Source of the DNA: Enterobacter cloacae
GTDB lineage: Bacteria > Pseudomonadota > Gammaproteobacteria > Enterobacterales > Enterobacteriaceae
Direction: 5' to 3'
NCBI RefSeq assembly: GCF_013375935.1
Contig: NZ_CP056117.1
Location: forward strand, 1,984,001-2,048,000
DNA length: 64,000 nucleotides
Both the position numbers and the translations under genes were made by a program. Positions 9,054-16,666 of this stretch are shown here, one piece after another (positions within the stretch are counted from its first letter, which is position 1; each line of letters begins with the position of its first letter). A model generated the notes under the pieces. It saw nothing but the letters and a program-made list of their open reading frames with translations. It made no database searches and was not told the origin of the DNA.

Positions 9054-9161
9054 TCCCCCTCACCGTGACCCTCTCCCCAAGGGGCTGAGGGTTCCCCACA
9101 AAACAATGCCTGCACGGAGGACCCCCTCTCCCTTGAGGGAGAGGGCTGGGGTGAGGGGGAA
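9054..9161. repeat. MITE-like palindromic intergenic repeat after araE
   Basis: About 108 bp whose ends are long imperfect inverted repeats: TCCCCCTCACC..CCCTCTCCC at the left and GGGAGAGGG..GGTGAGGGGGA at the right. The right arm also contains its own hairpin (CCCTCTCCC-TTGA-GGGAGAGGG at 9124-9145). Related palindromes recur at 29307, 50611 and 60907 in this window, always between genes. Confidence 0.75.
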
Positions 9162-9221
9162 CATATGGCTGTAGAGGTCATTCCGTTCACGTTATGTTCC
9201 TTGCTACTCTGTAACGACATG

Positions 9222-9450
9222 ACCGGTGAACGTGCCAGGGTGGCTCAGTCGCCACCACCCTGGCGACCCGGGCTCCCGGCGGTAAATCGCCGCTTCGCGG
9301 TGCCCTCGGCTTATTCCTTCCGGCTTATCGGGTACGGGCGGAGGCAACGTCCCTGTAAATTCCGCCCTCTCGGCGCATCCCTGCGCCTCGCCCCGGCCTG
9401 CAGGAAACGCCTCAGCGATTTACAGCCGGACCAGGGCATCGCTGACAGCC
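9222..9450. other. Structured GC-rich non-coding element between araE and togB
   Basis: No convincing gene is present. The DNA contains several nested perfect inverted repeats. A 10-bp hairpin is at 9234-9243/9255-9264 (GCCAGGGTGG/CCACCCTGGC). A long-range 14-bp stem with one mismatch closes about 125 nt (9276-9290 with 9415-9429). Inside it are a 7-bp stem 9336-9342/9361-9367 (GGGCGGA/TCCGCCC) and a 6-bp hairpin 9372-9377/9382-9387 (GGCGCA/TGCGCC). CGGCTTAT is repeated directly at 9307 and 9321. A multi-branched fold enclosed by a closing stem suggests a structured RNA or a palindromic mobile element remnant. I do not recognise the family. Confidence 0.55.
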
Positions 9451-9551
9451 CTCAGTCATTCAGAAAGCAACATTATTGCTTCTGCTTAAAAAATTACTGG
9501 GGATCCCTCGGCCCCAAGGGGAGAGGGAACTGTCCGGTGCGGTAGACGGCC

Positions 9552-10838
9552 TTAGCGCATCGCGCGTCTCAAAATACGCTCTGCCTGACGCTGGAAGTCC
9601 GCGGCAGTCTCTTCCACGGTTTTCTGTCCGTAGTCGATATACTGCAACGAGGTGCCGAACTGCGCCACAATCTGCGGGTCGTCAAAGTAGGGGGATACGG
9701 TGAGTTTTGCAGGCAGCGACTGCGCCAGACGCAGGCCCGCCACGGAAGGATCGTCCTCTTTGATGGTGCCGTCTTCGGTCAGATACTGCACCGCCACCTT
9801 GCTCAGCGGTACGCCGCGCTCCAGACCCAGCGTATCCACTCCCTCCTTGCTGTTCAGCAGGAAGTTAATCAGCTTCGCTGCCGCTTCCGGGTTTTTGGTT
9901 GATTTCCCGATCGACAGCATCTGCGCCGGTTTGAAGAACAGGCCCGCGTCGGTGGCGCCCGGCAGCATGGGGTAGCTGCCCAGCACCAGCTTCGCCGGTG
10001 GCTTCAGGTTGTCGGAATATTTGTTAATCGTGGAGTTCCACATGTAGGTGCCGCCCCATTCGCCCTGGATCCACGGCTTCATCTCATACATGTTGCTCTT
10101 GCCGAACGAGGCATAGTATTTGGTGTCCGGCATCACGTGGCTGTCGATCAGCTTTTTGTAGGTCTGGAAGAACTCCACCCACTGCGCTTTGGTGTAGCTG
10201 AACTTTTTGGTTTTCTCGTCCACGGCGGGGATGTTGTACTTCTGGATCATGTACGAGTTCAGCAGCGCCAGCGTATCCTGGTGCTCCAGAATGACCGGGT
10301 AGTACTGCTTGCCGAGCTTGCTTTCGAAGGTCTTACCGGCAGCCATCAGCTCGTCCCAGGTTTTCGGGTAGGCAATGCCCGCTTTTTTCCAGGTCTCGTC
10401 GTTGAAGTAGAACACGCGCGCGGTCACCGAAATCGGAATGCCGTTGAGTTTGCCGTTAACGGTGGTGGTTTGCAGCTCTTTCGGATCGAACTGCGACAGG
10501 TCGATAACGTCCTTCATCTTGTTCAGATCGTAGAAGCCGTCACCGGTTTTGGAGAAGATCGGCAGCCAGTTCCAGTTAGTCTGCATTACGTCCGGCTCGG
10601 TGCCGCCCGCAATCTGGGTCGTCAGGCGGGAGAGGTGGCCGTCCCAGCCGGTGTATTCGGCCTTCACGTTAATGTCCGGGTTCTGCTTATGGAACTCTTC
10701 CAGCGCTTTCAGGGTGACCTGGTGACGGCCATTGCCGCCCCACCAGGACATCCGAAGGTCCACGTTCTGCGCCATTGATGGCAAAGCGGTAAGGCCCAGG
10801 GTGGCGGAGATTGCTGCGCTTAAAAGCACTTTTTTCAT
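9552..10838 (-). CDS. togB: Oligogalacturonide ABC transporter, periplasmic binding protein TogB
   Basis: A 428-residue extracellular solute-binding protein (family 1, MalE/UgpB-like). The signal peptide is MKKVLLSAAISATLGLTALPSMAQ, with mature protein from NVDLRMSWWG. It would bind galacturonate oligomers in the periplasm and deliver them to TogMN. The start at 10838 has GGAG upstream; a longer reading frame to 10886 overlaps togA and would bury the signal peptide. It is the last gene of the leftward togMNAB operon. Specificity is inferred from the operon, its gene order (as in Dickeya) and the adjacent ogl/kdu genes. Confidence 0.88.
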   Translation of the reverse strand: MKKVLLSAAISATLGLTALPSMAQNVDLRMSWWGGNGRHQVTLKALEEFHKQNPDINVKAEYTGWDGHLSRLTTQIAGGTEPDVMQTNWNWLPIFSKTGDGFYDLNKMKDVIDLSQFDPKELQTTTVNGKLNGIPISVTARVFYFNDETWKKAGIAYPKTWDELMAAGKTFESKLGKQYYPVILEHQDTLALLNSYMIQKYNIPAVDEKTKKFSYTKAQWVEFFQTYKKLIDSHVMPDTKYYASFGKSNMYEMKPWIQGEWGGTYMWNSTINKYSDNLKPPAKLVLGSYPMLPGATDAGLFFKPAQMLSIGKSTKNPEAAAKLINFLLNSKEGVDTLGLERGVPLSKVAVQYLTEDGTIKEDDPSVAGLRLAQSLPAKLTVSPYFDDPQIVAQFGTSLQYIDYGQKTVEETAADFQRQAERILRRAMR

Positions 10839-10851
10839 TTTTATCACTCCA

Positions 10852-11979
10852 TCAGAGAGAGAGGTTCTGTTCGGTTTTAGCGTCAAAAATATGACATTTG
10901 TTCATATCAAACGTGAAATACACCTGACGGTGAAGGCCTTTATCAATCATTGGCTTAGCTTCATCGGAAGGGATTCTGGCGGTCAGTTCGTAGTCCGCGA
11001 CCTTCAGGTAGACAAAAAATTCGTGGCCCATATTCTCAACGCGCACCATCTCGCCGCTGCAGCCGCCGTCCGGGAACGGCGCGTCGGAGAGCGATACAAA
11101 CTCCGGGCGCACGCCGTAGAAAATTTCCTGGCCGACGTAATCTGAAACCTTCTCCTGCTGTTCCGCGCTTAGCGGCATGGTTTCATCGCCGATGGCGATG
11201 TGCAGCTGTCCCGCTTTTTCCACCAGCTGGCTTTTGCGGATGTTCATCTCCGGCGCGCCGATGAAGCCCGCCACGAACATGTTCTTCGGCTTGTGGTAAA
11301 GGTTGTCCGGCGTATCCACCTGCATGATGTGGCCGAGCTTCATCACGCAGATGCGGTCGCCCATGGTCATCGCTTCGGTCTGGTCGTGGGTGACGTACAC
11401 GGTGGTCGCCGGTTTGCCGGATTTCTTCAGCTGCTTGTGCAGATCGGAGATGCGGATACGCATTGAGGCGCGCAGCTTGGCGTCGAGGTTGGAGAGCGGC
11501 TCGTCGAACAGGAAAACGTCCGGCTTTTTCACAATCGCGCGGCCGACCGCCACGCGCTGCGCCTGGCCGCCGGAGAGCTGGCGCGGCAGGCGGTCCAGCA
11601 GCTCTTCCAGCTCCAGAATTTTGGCGGCCTCATTCACCTGGGCCTCGATCCGATCTTTCGGCAGCTTGCTCAGCTTGAGGCCAAAGGCCAGATTCTCGCG
11701 CACCGTCATGTGCGGGTAGAGCGCATAGTTCTGGAACACCATCGCAATCCCGCGCTCTTTCGGCGCGAGGTTGTTCACAATCCTGTCGCCGATTCGCACT
11801 TCGCCGCCGCTGATGGTTTCCAGCCCCGCCAGCATGCGCAGGGTGGTGGATTTGGCGCAGCCGGATGGCCCCACGATCACCATGAATTCCCCTTCAGCGA
11901 TCTTAAGATCGATAGCGTGCACCGCTTTAAAACCGTTGGAGTAGACCTTTTCCAGCTTGTTGAAAATAACTTCAGCCAT
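10852..11979 (-). CDS. togA: Oligogalacturonide ABC transporter, ATP-binding protein TogA
   Basis: A 375-residue MalK/UgpC-type ATPase. In order: Walker A GPSGCAKST (residues 37-45), the Q-loop in VFQNYALYPHMTV, signature LSGGQAQRVAVGRAI, Walker B VFLFDEPLSNLDAKLR, H-loop YVTHDQTEAMT, then the C-terminal TOBE-like regulatory domain. The Walker A has Ala where most family members have Gly (GPSGCGKST); Lys43 and Ser44 are kept, so activity is expected. Third gene of togMNAB, 13 nt before the togB start. Confidence 0.9.
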   Translation of the reverse strand: MAEVIFNKLEKVYSNGFKAVHAIDLKIAEGEFMVIVGPSGCAKSTTLRMLAGLETISGGEVRIGDRIVNNLAPKERGIAMVFQNYALYPHMTVRENLAFGLKLSKLPKDRIEAQVNEAAKILELEELLDRLPRQLSGGQAQRVAVGRAIVKKPDVFLFDEPLSNLDAKLRASMRIRISDLHKQLKKSGKPATTVYVTHDQTEAMTMGDRICVMKLGHIMQVDTPDNLYHKPKNMFVAGFIGAPEMNIRKSQLVEKAGQLHIAIGDETMPLSAEQQEKVSDYVGQEIFYGVRPEFVSLSDAPFPDGGCSGEMVRVENMGHEFFVYLKVADYELTARIPSDEAKPMIDKGLHRQVYFTFDMNKCHIFDAKTEQNLSL

Positions 11980-11991
11980 GATTTTTCCCTC

Positions 11992-12894
11992 TTAACCTTT
12001 AATTCCGCTGCTGGTGACGCCCTGTACGAAGTAGCGCTGTGCCAGGAAGAAGACAATGATGGATGGCAGAATGGAGATGCTCGCCATTGCCAGAATTTCG
12101 TTCCACGGCGCGCCTTCGGTGACGTCGATAGACATTTTCAGCGCCAGCGCGATCGGGTATTTATCCACGCTGTAGACGTAAATGAGCGGCCCGATAAAGT
12201 CGTTCATGGACCACATGAACTGGAACAGGGCGACGGAGATAATGGCCGGTTTCAGGATCGGCACCACCACGTACCACAGCACCTGAATGGAGTTGCAGCC
12301 GTCAATCTGTGCGGCTTCTTCCATGTCGCGCGGCACGCCGCGCAGGAACTGGATCAGCATGAAGACGAAGAACCCCTGCGTGGCGAAGGCCAGCGGCAGG
12401 TGCAGCGGCATGTAGCTGTTCAGCATGCCCATTTCACGGAACATCAGGTACTGCGGGATAAGCAGCACGGTGCTGGGCAGCAGCATGGTGGTGATGAGCG
12501 TGGCGAACCAGAATTTCTTCCACGGGATTTCGAAGCGCGCAAAGCCATACGCCACGATGGTGGAGGAGATAATGGTCAGGATCACCTTCGGGATCACGTA
12601 CTTAAAGGTGTTCAGCATGTAATGGCCGAAGTTGTACTCGGTTCCGGTTTTCCAGCCGTTCACAAAGCCATCCCAGGTGGCGTGCGCGGGCCACAGGCTG
12701 AGGGTGGTAAAGATCTCGTGGTTCGGCTTGAACGATGCCGAGAACATCCACACCAGCGGGTAGAGCATCAGCAGGCCGACAAACAGCAGGATCGCATAGC
12801 GAATACTGGCGTTGATTTTCTCTCTGCGCAGCGTGCGGGCCACTTCGCGTTCGGCAACGCCGCGTGCCGTGGAGAGTTGTTGAATATCAGCCAT
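11992..12894 (-). CDS. togN: Oligogalacturonide ABC transporter permease TogN
   Basis: A 300-residue inner-membrane permease of the MalG type with six predicted helices. The EAA loop reads EEAAQIDGCNSIQVLW near residues 195-210, which docks on the TogA ATPase. The ATG at 12894 has GGAGG five bases upstream, so longer in-frame starts up to 12960 are rejected. It overlaps the end of togM by 8 nt, indicating translational coupling in the togMNAB operon. Confidence 0.9.
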   Translation of the reverse strand: MADIQQLSTARGVAEREVARTLRREKINASIRYAILLFVGLLMLYPLVWMFSASFKPNHEIFTTLSLWPAHATWDGFVNGWKTGTEYNFGHYMLNTFKYVIPKVILTIISSTIVAYGFARFEIPWKKFWFATLITTMLLPSTVLLIPQYLMFREMGMLNSYMPLHLPLAFATQGFFVFMLIQFLRGVPRDMEEAAQIDGCNSIQVLWYVVVPILKPAIISVALFQFMWSMNDFIGPLIYVYSVDKYPIALALKMSIDVTEGAPWNEILAMASISILPSIIVFFLAQRYFVQGVTSSGIKG

Positions 12895-13777
12895 TTTTGC
12901 CTCCTTTATCGGCGGAGTAGAACACCCAGTATTTCGACGACTTAAAGGCGATACCGGCAAAGACGGCCACCACCAGGAACAGGACCCACGCCAGCGCCGC
13001 GCCGTAACCCATATCGAAATACTTAAACGCGGTATCGTAGATATAGAGCGAGAACAGGTAGGTTGAGTAGGTCGGTCCGCCGCCGGTGATGACGTATGGC
13101 CCGGTAAATTCCTGGAACGCCTGCGTGGTCTGCATGATGAAGTTGAAGAAGATCACCGGCGTAATCAGCGGCACGGTCACCTTCATGAACATTTGCCATT
13201 TTGAGGCGCCGTCGATCATTGCCGCTTCATACTGGGACTGCGGTACGTTTTGCAGCGCGGCCAGGAAGATGACCATCGCGGAGCCAAACTGCCAGACGCG
13301 CAGCAGGGTAACGGACATCAGCGCCAGCGACGGTTCGCCCAGCCAGTTCACCGGGTCGAAACCAAATACGCCAATAAAGCTATTCAGCAGACCGTCTATC
13401 GCAAATAAGGCGCGCCACAATACGGCAATGGCAACGGAGCTGCCGAGGATCGACGGAATATAGTAGGCGGTTCGGAAAAAGCCGATGCCGCGTAATTTAA
13501 AGTTCAGAACAAAGGCAATACCTAATGCAAACGCGAGCTTTAGCGGAATAGTTAAAAATACGTAGGCAAAGGTCACACCCATGGATTTCCAGAAGAGCGT
13601 GTCCTCGGTAAACATGTAGCGATAGTTTTCAATGCCGTTAAACACCGGCGGGCTCATCAAATCGTAATCCGTAAAGCTGAGGAAAAACGAAGAGACAAAG
13701 GGGAATGCCGTAAAGAGTATCAACCCGATAATGTAGGGTGATATCCACGCGAGCCCCAGCAGCTTGTTTTCATTCAT
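12887..13777 (-). CDS. togM: Oligogalacturonide ABC transporter permease TogM
   Basis: A 296-residue MalF-type permease with six or more membrane helices. It starts MNENKLLGLAWISPYIIGL and has the EAA loop YEAAMIDGASKWQMF at about residues 185-200. It pairs with TogN to form the translocation pore. First gene of the operon; the ATG is preceded by AGGTAGG. Two KdgR-like boxes lie 208-300 nt upstream in the togM/fepE divergent region. Confidence 0.9.
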   Translation of the reverse strand: MNENKLLGLAWISPYIIGLILFTAFPFVSSFFLSFTDYDLMSPPVFNGIENYRYMFTEDTLFWKSMGVTFAYVFLTIPLKLAFALGIAFVLNFKLRGIGFFRTAYYIPSILGSSVAIAVLWRALFAIDGLLNSFIGVFGFDPVNWLGEPSLALMSVTLLRVWQFGSAMVIFLAALQNVPQSQYEAAMIDGASKWQMFMKVTVPLITPVIFFNFIMQTTQAFQEFTGPYVITGGGPTYSTYLFSLYIYDTAFKYFDMGYGAALAWVLFLVVAVFAGIAFKSSKYWVFYSADKGGKNG

Positions 13778-13981
13778 ATATACCTACCTGGCAATCAATG
13801 GTTTAAAACGGAATCTGCTCTGTTACATCTCCCCAGCCTTATTTGTGAGGCATAGGGGCTGAAATTCAGGGTGCTGCTTCTGGCAATAACGTAATGAGAT
13901 TTTGTTTTTTAACGCTTTTTTGGTGTGATGCTTGCTTCGGACGCCTCGGATTTCAAAAGAGGCGAACCGGTGTTCTTGAAT

Positions 13982-14000
13982 ATTAAAACGTCGTTTTATT
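13982..14000. promoter_or_regulatory. KdgR-box-like operator of togMNAB
   Basis: Core AAAAC-GTC-GTTTT flanked by ATT and ATT, about 205 nt upstream of togM. Same architecture as the sites before ogl, kduI and kdgF. Confidence 0.65.
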
Positions 14001-14057
14001 TTATATTATTGCGATTTGTTTCCGCGTCATTCGCTTAATGATGGAAATGTGATCGGT

Positions 14058-14076
14058 GTCGAAACGGTGTTTCAAT
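14058..14076. promoter_or_regulatory. KdgR-box-like operator between togM and fepE
   Basis: Core GAAAC-GGT-GTTTC is a perfect 5-bp inverted repeat with a 3-nt centre. It lies 250 nt upstream of fepE and 280 nt upstream of togM, and could act on either. Confidence 0.6.
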
Positions 14077-14323
14077 ATAGTGAGGTGGGTGGCATTTTTG
14101 ACGTTCTTCCGCGCGGTTGCCGCAGACGATGGAGAGAGGGGGAACGGCGCTTAAGTGAAGCCAAACATGGCTATAGTCACGGTAGGTGGCTAACTACCAA
14201 ATCTGATAGCAGGTCTACAGATGTACCATTTCGGCATTCAGATAATTCTTACTTTCTTGTATGATTCGGTAAACCGGAACCTGTCAGGCAGAATTTCACT
14301 GCATCATTAGAAGAAGAACAGTT

Positions 14324-15460
14324 ATGTCAGCAATGGATTTCAAAAAACATACGGATCTCGATTTTCCTCAATACGCTCCCCCGGCGGTAACCGCTAAAGA
14401 AATAGATCTTCTGGGCCTGCTGGACGTTCTGCTGGCGGCAAAAAAACGAATCATCACCATCGCGTTCGCATTTGCGCTGGTCGGTCTCGCTATCGCCTTT
14501 CTGATGCCGCAAAAATGGACCAGTAAAGCGGTGATCACTCCGGCGGAACAGACGCAGTGGAGCTCGCTGCGCCAGATGATGGTTGCGCTACAGGTGCTTG
14601 ACGTGGACGTGAAGGTCTCTCGCTCGGACGTGTTTAACCAGTTTATCAAAAAGTTTCAGTCGCAGTCCCTGCTCGAAGAGTATATGAAAAGCTCACCGTA
14701 CGTGATGGCTCAGCTCGATGGCGCCCAGGTTGACCCGCTGGAGCTGCACCGCGCGGTGGTCAGCATCTCCGAAAAAATGAAGGCAACCGATAACACCCAG
14801 GAAAAAAATGCCGATAAAGCGCCGTACCTCTCCTGGACGTTGAGCTTCACCGCCCCAACGGCGGAAGACGCGCAGAAGGTTCTGGACGGGTACATTCACT
14901 ACATCTCCGGCATCGTTGAGCAGGAGACCATGCAGAACATCCGCGATCAGCTGCTTCTGAAAACCCGAACGGTTGAACAGCAGCTGGAGCTGGATCGCGT
15001 GCGGTTGACCAATATCCACAATACGAACCTGCAGCGCCTGAACTACTCGCTGGAGGTAGCGAACGCGGCGGGGATCAAAAAGCCGGTGTACAGCAACGGA
15101 CAGGCGGTAAAAGACGATCCGGATTACTCCGTCGCCCTCGGCGCGGACGGGATTGCCCAGAAGCTCCAGATCGAGAAAAATCTGAAGGACGTTTCCGAGC
15201 TGAATGCCGATTTCCAGAACCGTGAATACTACCTGGCACAGCTGCAAAAGCTGTCCTTCAAGGATGTGAGCGTTGAGCCATTCAAGTATCAGCTCTCTCC
15301 ATCAATGCCGGTGAAAAAAGATGGCCCGGGCAAAGCCCTGATCGTCCTTCTGGCGGGTATGCTGGGTGGACTGTTTGCCTGCGGCAGCGTGCTGCTGCGC
15401 GAGGCAATGAGCGCCCGCACTCCGCTGCCGGCGCCGCTTTCTGAGGCGGTAACGGAATAA
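14324..15460 (+). CDS. fepE: Very-long O-antigen chain-length determinant FepE (Wzz family)
   Basis: A 378-residue polysaccharide co-polymerase of the inner membrane. The first membrane helix is near residues 42-60 (IITIAFAFALVGLAIAFL), followed by the Wzz domain and a long periplasmic coiled region. A second helix lies near residues 330-355 after SPSMPVKKDGPGKALIV. The block NAAGIKKPVYSNGQAVKDDPD is nearly identical to E. coli FepE (377 residues). FepE sets very long LPS O-chains. In E. coli it lies in the ent/fep iron cluster; here it lies between togM and kdgF. A second ATG three codons in is also possible. Confidence 0.9.
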   Translation: MSAMDFKKHTDLDFPQYAPPAVTAKEIDLLGLLDVLLAAKKRIITIAFAFALVGLAIAFLMPQKWTSKAVITPAEQTQWSSLRQMMVALQVLDVDVKVSRSDVFNQFIKKFQSQSLLEEYMKSSPYVMAQLDGAQVDPLELHRAVVSISEKMKATDNTQEKNADKAPYLSWTLSFTAPTAEDAQKVLDGYIHYISGIVEQETMQNIRDQLLLKTRTVEQQLELDRVRLTNIHNTNLQRLNYSLEVANAAGIKKPVYSNGQAVKDDPDYSVALGADGIAQKLQIEKNLKDVSELNADFQNREYYLAQLQKLSFKDVSVEPFKYQLSPSMPVKKDGPGKALIVLLAGMLGGLFACGSVLLREAMSARTPLPAPLSEAVTE

Positions 15461-15465
15461 CGGCC

Positions 15466-15496
15466 AAAAAAGGCGCTCACCGGGCGCCTTTTTTTA
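15466..15496. terminator. Bidirectional terminator between fepE and kdgF
   Basis: AAAAAAGGCGC-loop-GCGCCTTTTTTT is symmetrical: it gives a GC stem with a T-run on either strand and serves both convergent genes. Confidence 0.8.
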
Positions 15497-15817
15497 TTTC
15501 AGGAAATCTTCGCGCACCGGCGTAAAAGTATCCAGCAGCGTGCCGGGCTTCAGGCAGACGCAGCCGTGCATTACGTGCGGTTCTTTATAGAGCGTGTCGC
15601 CCGCCGTCACCACGTGCTTCTCTTCGCCAATCGTAAACTCAAACTCGCCCGAGAGAACGTAGGTGAGCTGCTCATGGGGATGGTTGTGCATCGGGCCAAT
15701 CGCCCCCTGCTCAAAATTCACCTCCACGGCCATCATCTTGCCGTCGTGCGCCAGAATACGACGCGTCACGCCATTCCCCAGATCCTCAAGCGTGGTCTCT
15801 TTATGGAATATAAACAT
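15494..15817 (-). CDS. kdgF: Pectin degradation cupin KdgF (unsaturated uronate opening)
   Basis: A 107-residue single-domain cupin. The first motif is MHNHPHEQLTYVLSGEFEF (His43, His45, Gln49-type metal ligands) and the second includes PHVMHGCVCL. KdgF catalyses opening of 4,5-unsaturated galacturonate to 5-keto-4-deoxyuronate, the substrate of KduI in this same window. The best KdgR-like operator of the island lies 19 nt upstream of the start codon, which ties it to the pectin regulon. The purine-rich GGGGCAAAGAG before the ATG is the likely ribosome site. Confidence 0.88.
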   Translation of the reverse strand: MFIFHKETTLEDLGNGVTRRILAHDGKMMAVEVNFEQGAIGPMHNHPHEQLTYVLSGEFEFTIGEEKHVVTAGDTLYKEPHVMHGCVCLKPGTLLDTFTPVREDFLK

Positions 15818-15835
15818 CTCTTTGCCCCGTTAAGT

Positions 15836-15854
15836 AATGAAACATTGTTTCATT
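15836..15854. promoter_or_regulatory. KdgR box of kdgF (near perfect palindrome)
   Basis: AATGAAAC-ATT-GTTTCATT is a fully symmetrical 8-bp inverted repeat with a 3-nt centre, the strongest match here to the KdgR operator as I know it. It sits 19 nt before kdgF and about 100 nt before the divergent ygeA. Confidence 0.85.
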
Positions 15855-15952
15855 TAACTTATCTCAGCCGTGGATAAAAGGAAACGGTTAGCCAAATAAC
15901 TGGAAAGGCGATCACAAGTTTGCTTCACTGGGTGAAACGAACGGGAGGAAAA

Positions 15953-16666
15953 ATGAAAACGATCGGTCTGTTAGGGGGAATGAGCTGGGAATCAACCATC
16001 CCGTACTACCGCCTGATTAATGAGGGCGTTAAGCGGCGTCTGGGCGGGCTGCATTCTGCCAGCCTGCTGCTGCACAGCGTGGATTTCCACGACATAGAGG
16101 CCTGCCAGTCCAGCGGGGAGTGGGACAAGGCCGGAGAAATGCTGGCGGACGCCGCGCTCGGGCTGGAGCGGGCGGGAGCGCAGGGGATTTTGCTGTGTAC
16201 CAACACCATGCACAAGGTGGCGTCGCACATTGAAAACCGCTGCTCGCTGCCGTTTTTACATATCGCGGATGCCACCGGGCGCGCCATTGTTGCCGCCGGC
16301 ATGTCGCGCGTGGCGCTGCTGGGCACGCGCTATACCATGGAGCAGGATTTTTATCGCGGGCGGCTGAGCAGTCAGTTCGGCATTGAAAGCCTGATCCCGG
16401 ACGAGGCTGACCGGGCGCGCATTAACCAGATTATTTTTGACGAGCTCTGTCTGGGCACCTTCAGCGAACGCTCCCGCGCGTATTATGTCAGCGTCATCGA
16501 AAAGCTGGCGCAGCAGGGGGCGGAAGGGGCGATCTTCGGCTGTACCGAAATCGGCCTGCTGGTGCCGGCCGCGCAAAGCCCGATCCCGGTATTCGATACC
16601 GCCGCCATTCATGCCGCCGATGCGGTGGAGTTTATGCTGTCAGAGGACGTTTTGCAGGTCAGGTAA
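15953..16666 (+). CDS. ygeA: Broad-specificity amino acid racemase YgeA (RacX)
   Basis: A 237-residue aspartate/glutamate racemase-superfamily protein. The two catalytic cysteines of this PLP-independent family are in [10 protein letters not shown] (Cys82) and [10 protein letters not shown] (about Cys195). The N-terminus is [14 protein letters not shown]. The ATG at 15953 has GGGAGG six bases upstream; the frame open from 15920 is ignored. It lies beside lysR-lysA as in E. coli. Its last 27 nt overlap the end of the convergent lysR remnant. Confidence 0.92.
   Translation: MKTIGLLGGMSWESTIPYYRLINEGVKRRLGGLHSASLLLHSVDFHDIEACQSSGEWDKAGEMLADAALGLERAGAQGILLCTNTMHKVASHIENRCSLPFLHIADATGRAIVAAGMSRVALLGTRYTMEQDFYRGRLSSQFGIESLIPDEADRARINQIIFDELCLGTFSERSRAYYVSVIEKLAQQGAEGAIFGCTEIGLLVPAAQSPIPVFDTAAIHAADAVEFMLSEDVLQVR

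Larger units (their letters stand above)
13778..14323. promoter_or_regulatory. togM/fepE divergent regulatory region
   Basis: A 546-bp AT-richer gap without a supportable gene. It holds two KdgR-like boxes (13982 and 14058) and must contain promoters for togM (leftward) and fepE (rightward). A short inverted repeat GGTAG-N8-CTACC at 14181-14198 lies nearer fepE. I see no convincing JUMPstart/ops sequence, although fepE encodes an O-antigen chain-length protein. Confidence 0.55.

Noticed and set aside
9165..9545. 126-codon open frame across the structured element
   Set aside because: No ribosome site, no domain, and the DNA is dominated by nested inverted repeats. A folded non-coding element explains it better.
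11710..12945. Long rightward open frame (411 codons) opposite togN and the start of togA
   Set aside because: It is antisense to well-supported genes. Its composition (rich in His, Gln, Asp, Arg) is the usual mirror of GC-biased coding DNA, with no family motif or ribosome site.
14016..14264. 82-codon open frame between togM and fepE
   Set aside because: It covers one KdgR-like box and the probable promoters, has no ribosome site and resembles no known protein.
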